Position numbers and translations under genes: made by a program | In this document: positions 50,610 through 59,408 of the stretch, in pieces | Position numbering within the stretch: the first letter of the stretch is position 1 | Layout of the letters: each line of letters starts with the position of its first letter | DNA from: Sphingomonas sp. UNC305MFCol5.2 | GTDB taxonomy: Bacteria > Pseudomonadota > Alphaproteobacteria > Sphingomonadales > Sphingomonadaceae | Direction: 5' to 3' | Assembly (NCBI RefSeq): GCF_000712135.1 | Contig: NZ_JOOE01000003.1 | Span: 310,001 to 374,000 of the forward strand | Length of the DNA: 64,000 nt | Notes under the pieces: generated by a model | What the model was told of the DNA's origin: nothing | The model's database searches: none | Seen by the model: the letters and a program-made list of their open reading frames with translations, nothing else

Positions 50610-53106
50610 TGCGCAATCCAGCGAGCACAGCAAATGCATTATCGGTCGGCGCGGCCTTCGGCTTGGCGACTGGAGTCAGCCCCTGCCAGATCCAGAGCTG
50701 GGGCTCGCTCTCGCGTGCCCTGGCGGTCTTGAAGCCGAGCTGCGCCATCAGCCGTGCCAGCGTCTCGGGCGTGAGGCCGATCGAGGTCGCCAGAGCGGGA
50801 TCGGGCACGAAGGGTTTCCGCCCCTGCCGCGCGTCATGTGCCGCGCGGGCGATCCGCTCGACCAGGTCGACGCGCACCGCCTGCGCACCCAGCGGGCGGA
50901 AGCCATGCGCGAGGTCTGCGCCCGGCGCATTGCGGGGCAATACCGTCGATCCTTCGGGCGGCGCCTCGGCCAGTGCCATCAGCTCACGCCTCCATCGCGC
51001 CGCAGCAGGCTTGAGCAGTGTCGGCGCGAACAGGTCGAGCGTGCCGATGGTGATGCCGATCGCGCGCAAACGCTTTCGCGCATCGGCGTCGAGGCCTTCG
51101 ACCAGCGCGGCGGCCGCGCGGCGCGGGAGCAGCCCGCCGGCGTCGAGCAGCGCGTTTGCGAGCGCACGCAAAGATCCGCCCGCTTCGGGGTCGCGGCATG
51201 TTGCGTCGAGCTTGGCGAGGACCGGGAGATGGCGGGTGATCTGGGCGGCGAACCACGCTTCCAGCCGCGCCTGGATTGCGGTGCGGGCCTGCGGATCGAG
51301 GACGTCGAGCGCGCGGTCGAGCACGATCCTGGGGCGGACGCGATTGGTGCCGGGCTTGAGCGTGGCAACCGGATGACCCCGCCATTCCACGCCTCTCTCC
51401 GGCGAAGGCCGAGGAACAAGAGTAAGCTCGTGATCGGGCGCCTCGATCAGCGCCTCGCCGCGCTTGCGATATTCGCCGGCCAGCCGCTTCTCCGCAGCCG
51501 CGAGCAGCATGCGCTTGTCGGCGGCACGGGCATCAGGCTGCACGGTGAAGCGGAAGCCTTCGAGCGTGCCGAGCGGATGCTCCTCGACGCTGACCTCGCC
51601 CTCGGGCCCGATCGTCACCGGCAGGTTCGAAGCATCCGCACCGATCTGGCGGAGCAGCACGGTGGTGCGCTTGTCGACGAAACGCTGGGTCAGGCTGGCG
51701 TGGAGCGCATCGGACAATTTCTCCTCGATCGCCCGGGTGCGCTCGGCCCAATGGATCGGATCCTGCAGCCAATCGGCACGGTGCGCGATATAGGCCCAGC
51801 TCCGCGCCGCGGCGATCCGCCCGGCGAGCGTCTCGACATCGCCGCTTATATTGTCGAGCCGCTGGATCTCGTCGGCGAACCATTGGTGCGGGACATGACC
51901 ATTGGCTTCGGAGAGATGCCCGAACAGCCGCCCGACGAAGCGCGCGTGCGGATCGACGCCGAGCTTGCGGAAATCGGGCAGGCCGCACGCCGCCCAGAGC
52001 CGTGCCACCATCTGTGGCGAGCGCACGCGCGCGCGGACCCAATCTTCCTCCGCCAGCCGCTTGAGTACCGCGAGGTCGACTGCCTCGGGCGCCGCACGCA
52101 GCACTTCCTCGTGCGGCTTCGCCTCGAGGCTGGCGACCAGCGCGTCGATGCTGGCGAAATCGGGTTCGCCTTCGCGCCAGTAGAGATATTCGAGCCGCGG
52201 CACCTTGTGCGCTTCGAGCGCCAGCACTTCCTCGGGAGTGAAGGCGCTCGGGCCCTCATCGTGGAGCGCACCGAAGGTCCCGTCCTTCTGGTGACGACCC
52301 GCGCGGCCGGCGATCTGCGCCATCTCGGCCACGGTGAGGCGGCGCTGGCGCCGGCCGTCGAACTTGGAGAGGCTGGCGAAGGCGACATGGTTCACATCCA
52401 TGTTCAGCCCCATGCCGATCGCGTCGGTGGCGACGAGATAGTCGACCTCCCCCGCCTGGAACATCGCGACCTGGGCGTTGCGGGTGCGGGGAGAGAGCGC
52501 GCCCATCACCACCGCCGCGCCGCCACGCAGCCGCCGGAGCGCTTCTGCCACGGCGTACACTTCCTCGGCGGAGAAGGCGACGATCGCCGAGCGGCGGGGA
52601 AGGCGCGAGAGCTTCTTCGCGCCGGCATAGCTCAATGTCGAAAAGCGCGGGCGGCCGATGATCTCGGCGTCCGGGACCAGGCTCTTGAGCATCGGCTTCA
52701 GCGAATCCGACCCCAGGATCATCGTCTCGGCATAGCCGCGTGCGCGCAGCAGGCGATCGGTGAAGACATGGCCGCGCTCGGGATCGGCGCCCAGTTGCGC
52801 CTCGTCGAGGCCCACGAACGCGACTTCCCTCTCCAGCGGCATGCTCTCGGCGGTGCACAGCAGCCATTTCGCCTTGGGAGGAAGAATCTTCTCCTCGCCG
52901 GTGATCAGCCCGACCGACTCCACGCCTTTCAGCCGGACGACGCGGTCATAGATCTCGCGCGCAAGCAGGCGCAGCGGGAAGCCGATCATGCCGCTGGCAT
53001 GGCCGCACATCCGCTCGACCGCGAGGTGGGTCTTCCCGGTATTGGTGGGGCCGAGCACCGCAGTGACCGGCGAACGCGCGAACTGGCTCATGTCGCTGAC
53101 CAACAT
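50602..53106 (-). CDS. SUV3-like ATP-dependent RNA helicase
   Basis: 834 residues. DExD/H helicase core: Walker A LGPTNTGKTH (18-27), DEAQ (101-104), ILGSDSLKPML, motif V/VI ATDAIGMGLNMDVNHVAF and QIAGRAGRHQKDG, then a helical SUV3-type C-terminal region. Related to mitochondrial SUV3 in RNA decay. The S4 gene starts within its stop codon. Confidence 0.92.
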   Translation of the reverse strand: MLVSDMSQFARSPVTAVLGPTNTGKTHLAVERMCGHASGMIGFPLRLLAREIYDRVVRLKGVESVGLITGEEKILPPKAKWLLCTAESMPLEREVAFVGLDEAQLGADPERGHVFTDRLLRARGYAETMILGSDSLKPMLKSLVPDAEIIGRPRFSTLSYAGAKKLSRLPRRSAIVAFSAEEVYAVAEALRRLRGGAAVVMGALSPRTRNAQVAMFQAGEVDYLVATDAIGMGLNMDVNHVAFASLSKFDGRRQRRLTVAEMAQIAGRAGRHQKDGTFGALHDEGPSAFTPEEVLALEAHKVPRLEYLYWREGEPDFASIDALVASLEAKPHEEVLRAAPEAVDLAVLKRLAEEDWVRARVRSPQMVARLWAACGLPDFRKLGVDPHARFVGRLFGHLSEANGHVPHQWFADEIQRLDNISGDVETLAGRIAAARSWAYIAHRADWLQDPIHWAERTRAIEEKLSDALHASLTQRFVDKRTTVLLRQIGADASNLPVTIGPEGEVSVEEHPLGTLEGFRFTVQPDARAADKRMLLAAAEKRLAGEYRKRGEALIEAPDHELTLVPRPSPERGVEWRGHPVATLKPGTNRVRPRIVLDRALDVLDPQARTAIQARLEAWFAAQITRHLPVLAKLDATCRDPEAGGSLRALANALLDAGGLLPRRAAAALVEGLDADARKRLRAIGITIGTLDLFAPTLLKPAAARWRRELMALAEAPPEGSTVLPRNAPGADLAHGFRPLGAQAVRVDLVERIARAAHDARQGRKPFVPDPALATSIGLTPETLARLMAQLGFKTARARESEPQLWIWQGLTPVAKPKAAPTDNAFAVLAGLRSG

Positions 53107-53153
53107 CGTTCCGAGTCAGCCCTTAAGCAACACCCCCTGATTGCAAAGGTCCC

Positions 53154-53161
53154 TTAACCAT
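53154..53161 (+). promoter_or_regulatory. TTAACCAT, CtrA-type half site upstream of the M23 gene
   Basis: Lies 25 bp before the ATG 53186 of the M23 gene, together with a second, full box at 53250-53264. It matches the half site at 42792. Confidence 0.4.
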
Positions 53162-53185
53162 GTTGATTTATCGGGACATTCAAAC

Positions 53186-54826
53186 ATGGGGTTCCCTTTG
53201 TCCCGGCCCTTGCACAGGTCGGCGCAGCCAAGGGAACGGAATGGGCTGCTTAATTTGACTTTAAACGCTCTCTTCCACAGTGATCCAGTGTTCGCCGGGG
53301 GTGGCGACATTTTCGACGACGGGGTTTTCGGGGGGCATCGCGCCTTGTTCCTGCGTAACGATCATGGCCTGGAGCTCGGTGGCGGCGGCATCGTCACGCC
53401 TGCACTCGCCCTGCCCGGCACCGCCCTCAGCACCAAACTCAAGCGCCGCGTCTTCGCCGACCTGGATCTGGCGCCCGATCTCGGCGCGCGGATCGGCTCG
53501 CTCACCTGGTATCGCGGCGTCGCCACTTGCATCGGGCTGTGCGCGCTGACCGTGCTGCTCGCGCCCGGCTTCGAAACCCCCATCTACGGCACCGTCGCGC
53601 CGGCGCTCACCGGCGCCGAATGGGACGCGGCTCGCGCACAGGCGATCACCCCGCTCGCTCAGGGCGCGACCAGCGGCTACCGCGTCGCCGCGACACGGCT
53701 CGTCTCACCGCTGACCGACACGCCCGAACGCCCGATGATCGAAGGCACCGCCAAACTCGCATTCGGCGAGGCGCTGGTTTCGGTTCTCCAGCGCACCGGC
53801 GTCGGCAAGGCGGACGCAACCCAGGTCGGCCAGCTCGTCTCCAGCGCGATGCCGCTGGGCGAGATCCAGAGCACGTTGCTCGACTATCAGCTCGGCAGGC
53901 GTCCCGAGAAATCCCAGCCGCGGCCGCTGGAGAAGCTCGAGCTGCGCGCCGCGTTCGACAAGAGGATGGAGATCACCCGGGTCGGCTCCGCGCTCAACCT
54001 GAAGGTGATCCCGATCGCAATCGATCACACGCCGCTGCGCGTGCAGGGCGCAGTCGGATCGAGCCTGTATCGCTCCGCGCGCGCCGCCGGCGCTCCCGCC
54101 AAGGCCGTCGAATCCTATATCCGCACCTTGGCCACGCGCGTGCCGGTCGCGCGGCTCGATTCGGACTGCAAGTTCGACATCATCGTCAAGCAGGCGCGCG
54201 CCGCGACCGGCGAGGTCCAGCTGGGCAATCTTCTCTATGCCGGCGTCAGCGGCTGCGACAGCAAGGTCCAGATGATGCCATGGGAATCGAACGGCAAGAT
54301 CGAATGGTTCGACGGCGCCGGCAAGGGCAACAGGACCGGCATGATGGCGATGCCCACCAACGGCCGCTTCTCTTCGGCCTTCGGCATGCGCCGGCATCCG
54401 ATCCTCGGCTATACCCGCATGCACAGGGGCGTCGATATCGCTGCGCCCTGGGGCGCCCCGGTTTATGCCGCGACCGACGGCGTCGTGCAGTTCGCCGGGC
54501 GCAGCTCGGGCTATGGCAATTTCATCAAGCTCAACCACGGCGGCGAATTCGGCACCGGATATGGCCATCTCAGCCGGATCGTCGTCCGCAGCGGCCAAAG
54601 CGTGCGCAAGGGCCAGGTGATCGGCGCGGTGGGCAATACCGGCCTCTCGACCGGGCCGCACCTTCATTACGAGCTCTACAAGAACGGCGTCGCAGTGAAC
54701 CCGCGCTCGGTGGCGTTCAGCTCGCTGCGCCAGCTCACCGGCAGCGACCTCGGCGAATTCCGCTCGAAGCTCAGCGAACTCCTGTCGGTGCCGGTGGGAC
54801 GCGGGGCGGAGAAGGACGAGGACTGA
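53186..54826 (+). CDS. M23-family metallopeptidase (LytM-like)
   Basis: 546 residues from ATG 53186, or about 512 from GTG 53288. One hydrophobic segment (LCALTVLLAPG) near residue 110, a domain with LKVIPIAIDHTPLRVQG, and a LytM/M23 domain at the C-terminus: GMRRHPILGYTRMHRGVDIAAP (H and D metal ligands) and GPHLHYELYKNG (HxH). Cuts peptidoglycan cross-links in relatives. The N-terminal 35 residues before 53288 are probably not translated. Confidence 0.9.
   Translation: MGFPLSRPLHRSAQPRERNGLLNLTLNALFHSDPVFAGGGDIFDDGVFGGHRALFLRNDHGLELGGGGIVTPALALPGTALSTKLKRRVFADLDLAPDLGARIGSLTWYRGVATCIGLCALTVLLAPGFETPIYGTVAPALTGAEWDAARAQAITPLAQGATSGYRVAATRLVSPLTDTPERPMIEGTAKLAFGEALVSVLQRTGVGKADATQVGQLVSSAMPLGEIQSTLLDYQLGRRPEKSQPRPLEKLELRAAFDKRMEITRVGSALNLKVIPIAIDHTPLRVQGAVGSSLYRSARAAGAPAKAVESYIRTLATRVPVARLDSDCKFDIIVKQARAATGEVQLGNLLYAGVSGCDSKVQMMPWESNGKIEWFDGAGKGNRTGMMAMPTNGRFSSAFGMRRHPILGYTRMHRGVDIAAPWGAPVYAATDGVVQFAGRSSGYGNFIKLNHGGEFGTGYGHLSRIVVRSGQSVRKGQVIGAVGNTGLSTGPHLHYELYKNGVAVNPRSVAFSSLRQLTGSDLGEFRSKLSELLSVPVGRGAEKDED
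53250..53264 (+). promoter_or_regulatory. Full CtrA-like box TTAATTTGACTTTAA inside the M23 ORF start region
   Basis: TTAA-N7-TTAA, fitting the CtrA consensus. It falls inside the longest M23 reading frame, suggesting the promoter lies here and the true start is further down (GTG 53288). Confidence 0.5.
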
Positions 54827-54919
54827 GTTTCGCTCGTCACCCCGGCGGAAGCCGGAGTCTCGTGCCTCGTTCGACTCATTTGCTGCCTGAGATCCCAGCT
54901 TTCGCCAGGATGACGGTCG

Positions 54920-56593
54920 TTATTTCCCCTGCGAGCGCCAGCGCTTGATTGTGCGCTCGAGCATCAGGTCCTCGCCGCCGGTCTCGCGCCACAATTCGGA
55001 GAAAAGCGGATCGTCCGACGCGGGGCGCTTGCCGTCCTCGAGGCCATCGAACAGCAGGCGGATCGGCGTGGCGACGCCTTCGCCCACTGCGATGCACTCC
55101 CGATTCCGGAGAGCCGGGATCGAATCGAGGAAGCCGCGCGCACCTTCGGGCATCGCCGCCTTGACGAAGGCCTGATCGCGCTCGTTGTTGAGGCGCATCG
55201 ACAGGATCGTGCCGCATTGCGAGAGCACGCCCTCGGCGAGATCCGACGGGCGCTGCGTGATCAGGCCCAGCGACACGCCGTATTTACGGCCTTCCTTGGC
55301 GATCCGGCTGAGGATGCGGCCGACCGACGAACCATCGGCATTGCGTTCGTTGGGGACGTAGCGGTGCGCTTCCTCGCAGACCAGCAGCACCGGGCGCTTG
55401 GCCTCGCCGCGCGACCAGATCGCGAAATCGAACACCATGCGGCTGAGCACCGCGACGACCACCGACGTGATTTCGCTCGGCACGCCCGAGACATCGACGA
55501 TCGAGATCGGCTTGCCGTCTCCGGGCAGGCGGAACACGCGCGCCAGGAACGCCGCCATCGTGTCGGCGACCAGCATGCCGGAGAACATGAAGGCATAGCG
55601 CGGATCGCCCTTGATCTCGTCGATCTTGCTGCGCAGGCGGAGATAGGGCGCCGTGTCGGTCGCCTTGTCCATTTTGCCCATTTCGAGCTGGAGGATCTGA
55701 GTGAGGTCCGAGAGCAGATACGGGATCGGCGCGTCGACAGTGAGCTTGCCGAATTCCTGCGCGAGCCGGTTCTTGCTTTTGGCGAGCAGGATGCACTTGG
55801 CGAGGATGTCGGCATCGACCTGCCGGTCCGAGCCCTGCGTGGTGAGGAACACCTCGCAATGCTCCTCGAAGTTCATCAGCCAATACGGCATCTGCAGGTT
55901 CGAGACGTCGTAGAGCGCGCCGGTGGTCTTGAACGCACTGGCATATTCGCCGTGCGGATCGATCATCACGATATGGCCCTGCGGCGAAAGTTCGCAGATC
56001 CGATGGAGGATCAAGGCCGCCGCGGTGGACTTGCCGGTACCGGTCGAGCCCAAGAGCGCGAAATGCTTGCCGAGCATCGAATCGATATAGAGCGCGGCGC
56101 GGATGTCCTTGGTCGGATAGACATTGCCGATCTCGATATGCGCACGATCGTCGGCGGCGTAGATTTGCTTGAGATCGGCGGTCGAGACGGGGAACACCGC
56201 GCAGCCCGGCGTGGGATAGCGCGTGACGCCGCGGCGGAACTTGTAGAGCTTGCCGGTGAGCTTTTCCTCATCGCCCTCGCCGAGAAAGTCGACCTGGGCG
56301 AGGATCCGGTCACCGCCGGCATCGAGGCGCAGTGAGCGGACATTGGCGATCAGCCAAATGTTGCCGACGCGCAATTTGACCTGGCTACCCACCTGCCCGG
56401 CATTGGCGATCGCGACGTCGCTGCTGGCGGCGAGCGCTTCGATCTCGGCAGGATCGAACATCACCTGGCTCGACGATCCTGCGATCTCGAGCACCGCCCC
56501 GATCGCGCGGGCCTGCGCACGCGACGAGATTGCATCTCCCGACGAAATAGGCGCGGCATTGTCGAAGGCACGCGCGCCGAACTGACCTTCCAT
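54920..56593 (-). CDS. HerA-like ATPase (DUF87)
   Basis: 557 residues: N-terminal HAS-barrel region (about 35-135), Walker A LGSTGTGKST (181-190), IDPHGEYASAF, ATPase motor with VCEEAHRYVPNE and LITQRPSDLAEGVLSQCGT. Hexameric DNA translocase in archaea and bacteria; no NurA gene is seen next to it. Confidence 0.93.
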   Translation of the reverse strand: MEGQFGARAFDNAAPISSGDAISSRAQARAIGAVLEIAGSSSQVMFDPAEIEALAASSDVAIANAGQVGSQVKLRVGNIWLIANVRSLRLDAGGDRILAQVDFLGEGDEEKLTGKLYKFRRGVTRYPTPGCAVFPVSTADLKQIYAADDRAHIEIGNVYPTKDIRAALYIDSMLGKHFALLGSTGTGKSTAAALILHRICELSPQGHIVMIDPHGEYASAFKTTGALYDVSNLQMPYWLMNFEEHCEVFLTTQGSDRQVDADILAKCILLAKSKNRLAQEFGKLTVDAPIPYLLSDLTQILQLEMGKMDKATDTAPYLRLRSKIDEIKGDPRYAFMFSGMLVADTMAAFLARVFRLPGDGKPISIVDVSGVPSEITSVVVAVLSRMVFDFAIWSRGEAKRPVLLVCEEAHRYVPNERNADGSSVGRILSRIAKEGRKYGVSLGLITQRPSDLAEGVLSQCGTILSMRLNNERDQAFVKAAMPEGARGFLDSIPALRNRECIAVGEGVATPIRLLFDGLEDGKRPASDDPLFSELWRETGGEDLMLERTIKRWRSQGK

Positions 56594-56661
56594 CGGATAC
56601 TCCCCGGGGGTTACGGAGGAGACGATAACCGGTGAGCGTAAATTTTAGGTTGTCTGATAAT

Positions 56662-57432
56662 TCAGAAGCGCCGCCAGATCGCGCCTGCACCCCAGCCGAA
56701 CAGCACCGACAGCGCCACTGCCACCAGCCCATAGGAAATCGAGTAATGCTGGGCGCTGCTGGCGACGAAGCGCTCGAAGCCCGATTTGCGGATGTCGATC
56801 GGCCGCACCGCCGCAGCGAGCACCCGGCCGTTCTGGATCAGGAACGTCTCGGCAGTGAAGCGCCCCACGGGCACGCGCGCCGGGATGGCGAGGCGTGCGC
56901 GATAGAGGACGCCGCCGGTGATCTCCACTGCGCCGGGCGCCTCGTAATAGAGCCCGCTGCGCGTGCGCAGATCGACAAGGCCGCGATCGAACCGCTGCTG
57001 CACGTCCGGAACGGCGCCCGAGGCGGGGGAAAGCTGCAGGCTGTCGACGCCGAGCTCAAAGATCGCGCGGGTACGCTCGTCGACGATCTTGCGGATCGGG
57101 CGCGGCGAGGCGATCGCGTAGAAGCTCGGCGCCGAGCGATAGCGCATCGATTCGGCGTTGAGCCAAATGCCCGCCCGCTGCGCCTTCTCGCGCACGAGGA
57201 TCGACTGAGTCGGCCCCTTGACCACCACGACGATGTCGACCGGACCGTCCTCCGGATCGGGCGCGCGGCCGCGCGGATAGAGGATTGCGCCGAACAGCAG
57301 GAGCTCGGCGCCGGTGAACGAATAGGCGATTTCGATATCGCGCTGTGACACGTCGGGGACGAGGACCGGCTTGGCCTGCCCCATCAGCAGCGGGGCGCCG
57401 AGCACCAACAGGGCAACCCCGATCCGCTTCAC
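56662..57432 (-). CDS. TIGR02186-family membrane protein
   Basis: 256 residues from GTG 57432, overlapping the TauE-type stop as GTGA. Signal or anchor (1-18), then VSQRDIEIAYSFTGAELLLFGAI and VVVVKGPTQSILVREKAQRAGIWLN, ending in a single helix (about 235-252). Always paired with TauE-like transporters in alphaproteobacteria; role unknown. Confidence 0.9.
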   Translation of the reverse strand: MKRIGVALLVLGAPLLMGQAKPVLVPDVSQRDIEIAYSFTGAELLLFGAILYPRGRAPDPEDGPVDIVVVVKGPTQSILVREKAQRAGIWLNAESMRYRSAPSFYAIASPRPIRKIVDERTRAIFELGVDSLQLSPASGAVPDVQQRFDRGLVDLRTRSGLYYEAPGAVEITGGVLYRARLAIPARVPVGRFTAETFLIQNGRVLAAAVRPIDIRKSGFERFVASSAQHYSISYGLVAVALSVLFGWGAGAIWRRF

Positions 57433-58343
57433 AGCAATTCCACCGAGAAGATCTCGTCGGGGCGCCAGGCGAGGCCGAGCAGCATGCGCAGCGCGACCAG
57501 GATCACGATCAGCGCCAGCGCGAGACGCAGATATTCGGGCTTCGCCTTCTGGGCGAAGCGCGCACCGAGTTGCGCGCCGGCCACCGAGCCGAGCAGCAGC
57601 AGCACCGCGAGGACGATATCGACTGCCTTGGTGGTGGTGGCGTGCACCATCGTCGCCGCGGCAGTGACGAACAGGATCTGGAACAGCGAAGTGCCGACCA
57701 CCACCTGCGTACCCATGCCGAGCAGATAGAGCATTGCCGGCACGAGGATGAATCCACCGCCGACGCCGAGCAGGACGGTGAGGATGCCGGTGAAGAAGCC
57801 GAGGATCAGCGGGGCGAGCGGCGAGATGTACAGCCCCGAGCGATAGAAGCGCCAGCGTAAGGGAAGCATCGCGACCAGCGGATGATGCCGGCGTTTGCGT
57901 GGGCGCGGCGGCACTGCGCCGCGGCCGACACGCACTGCAGTCACCGATTCCTGGAGCATCAGCCCCCCGATCGAACCGAGCATCAGCACGTAGAGGATGG
58001 CGATCACGGTATCGATCACGCCGGTCGCCTGGAGCAAGCGGAACAGCACCGCGCCGGCGATGCTGCCGATCACGCCGCCCGCGACGAGCACCAGCCCCAT
58101 ATGGACGTCGACTCCGCCGCGCCGGAAATGCGCGAACACGCCCGAAACGCTGGCGCCGGTGACCTGGCTCGCGGCGGAAGCGGCGGCAACGGTAGGCGGG
58201 ATACCGTAGAAGATGAGGAGCGGCGTGGTGAGGAACCCGCCACCGACGCCGAACATCCCCGAGAGCAGCCCCACGCCGAGCCCGAGCGCCACGATCACCA
58301 GCGCGTTGACCGAGAGGTTGGCGATGGGGAGATAGAGATCCAT
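57429..58343 (-). CDS. TauE/SafE-family sulfite or sulfur-compound exporter
   Basis: 304 residues with about eight helices in two related halves, each with a GMFGVGGGF or LLGVGGGFILVP motif. The family exports sulfite or sulfoacetate-type anions. Co-translated with the TIGR02186 gene. Confidence 0.92.
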   Translation of the reverse strand: MDLYLPIANLSVNALVIVALGLGVGLLSGMFGVGGGFLTTPLLIFYGIPPTVAAASAASQVTGASVSGVFAHFRRGGVDVHMGLVLVAGGVIGSIAGAVLFRLLQATGVIDTVIAILYVLMLGSIGGLMLQESVTAVRVGRGAVPPRPRKRRHHPLVAMLPLRWRFYRSGLYISPLAPLILGFFTGILTVLLGVGGGFILVPAMLYLLGMGTQVVVGTSLFQILFVTAAATMVHATTTKAVDIVLAVLLLLGSVAGAQLGARFAQKAKPEYLRLALALIVILVALRMLLGLAWRPDEIFSVELL

Positions 58344-58391
58344 TGCCGGAAGGCGATACCGCGTTTGCGCGGCAGTGCAAAAGCCTGCGGA

Positions 58392-59408
58392 CTAGAAATC
58401 GCTCCCGAGGGTGAATGCGAGCCCCGACCCTGGGCGGGCATCGCCCGCGATACGCTGGCGCCAGTCGAGCGCGAGCCGCACATCCCGCTTGCCGATCGGG
58501 AGCGCCAACGTTGCCGACGGGCCCAGATCGAAGCGGACGGCGTCACGCTGCGCCGCGCCCCACACGCCGCCGCCAAGCGCCAGCCGTACGCCGCCGGCCT
58601 CGGCGAGCGCATGCGTCGCGCGGACGGCGCCATCGGCATAGGGTTCGGTGCGATTGCGTCGAATCGTCCCGGCCTGACCGTAGGATTCGAGCCGGAACCC
58701 CGACGCCACCGGTCCGTCGAACCCTGCGATCACGCCGATGCCCGGCCCGCTTTTGACGCCGTCGAGTCCGAAGCGCTGCTCGGCGACCAGGCGCACCGGC
58801 GCGCGGGTCGGCTGCCATTCGAGACCGAGAGACGCTTCTGCGCCCCTGCCCCGAAGCGGAGTCACTACGCGCGCAAAGGCCGCCAGCCGCTGCTTGGGAA
58901 GCAGCATATATGCCACCCGGACCCCCGCTTGCCCGCCTCCGATCTGGCTCGTTCCCGGCGCCGCGCCAAGGCCAATGCCCGGACGCGCCACCAGCCACGC
59001 GCTCGCCGACCAGCGGTCGGGTGAGGAAGGCAGGCGATCGGGCTGTGCCGCCATGGGCAGCGACTCGGCCGCGACGCCGATCGCGGCGGGCGCGCCGTAT
59101 TGAACGAGCGCGAGCAGCGCCATCTGGACTCGCTCCGGATCCGCGGCGATCACAGATGCCATAGCGCGCGGAAACGGCCGGCGTGCGCCGACGACCGGGG
59201 GGATGTGTGTCGTTCGAACGGCCGGAACCGGAGGCACCTGCGCCGGCGCGGCGACCGCGCCCGGAATCGCGGGCGATGCAAGCGGCACCGCCTGCCGGAT
59301 CGCTTCGGGAAGCGAGCCGGTCTGCGACCAGAGCAAAACGATGCGGACGCCGACCCAGCCCAACGCCACCAGTGCGAGAAAGCGGATCGGGCGCCCCTGC
59401 CCGGTCAT
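58392..59408 (-). CDS. NfrA C-terminal-like beta-barrel protein
   Basis: 338 residues from ATG 59408 (ATGA overlap with the glycosyltransferase stop). One N-terminal membrane segment (about 9-26), a Pro-rich link, then about 200 residues like the NfrA C-terminal barrel: WSASAWLVARPG, GGGQAGVRVAYML, ASLGLEWQP, GPSATLALPIG and GDARPGSGLAFTLGSDF. The TPR part of full NfrA (about 990 aa in E. coli) is missing. Confidence 0.78.
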   Translation of the reverse strand: MTGQGRPIRFLALVALGWVGVRIVLLWSQTGSLPEAIRQAVPLASPAIPGAVAAPAQVPPVPAVRTTHIPPVVGARRPFPRAMASVIAADPERVQMALLALVQYGAPAAIGVAAESLPMAAQPDRLPSSPDRWSASAWLVARPGIGLGAAPGTSQIGGGQAGVRVAYMLLPKQRLAAFARVVTPLRGRGAEASLGLEWQPTRAPVRLVAEQRFGLDGVKSGPGIGVIAGFDGPVASGFRLESYGQAGTIRRNRTEPYADGAVRATHALAEAGGVRLALGGGVWGAAQRDAVRFDLGPSATLALPIGKRDVRLALDWRQRIAGDARPGSGLAFTLGSDF

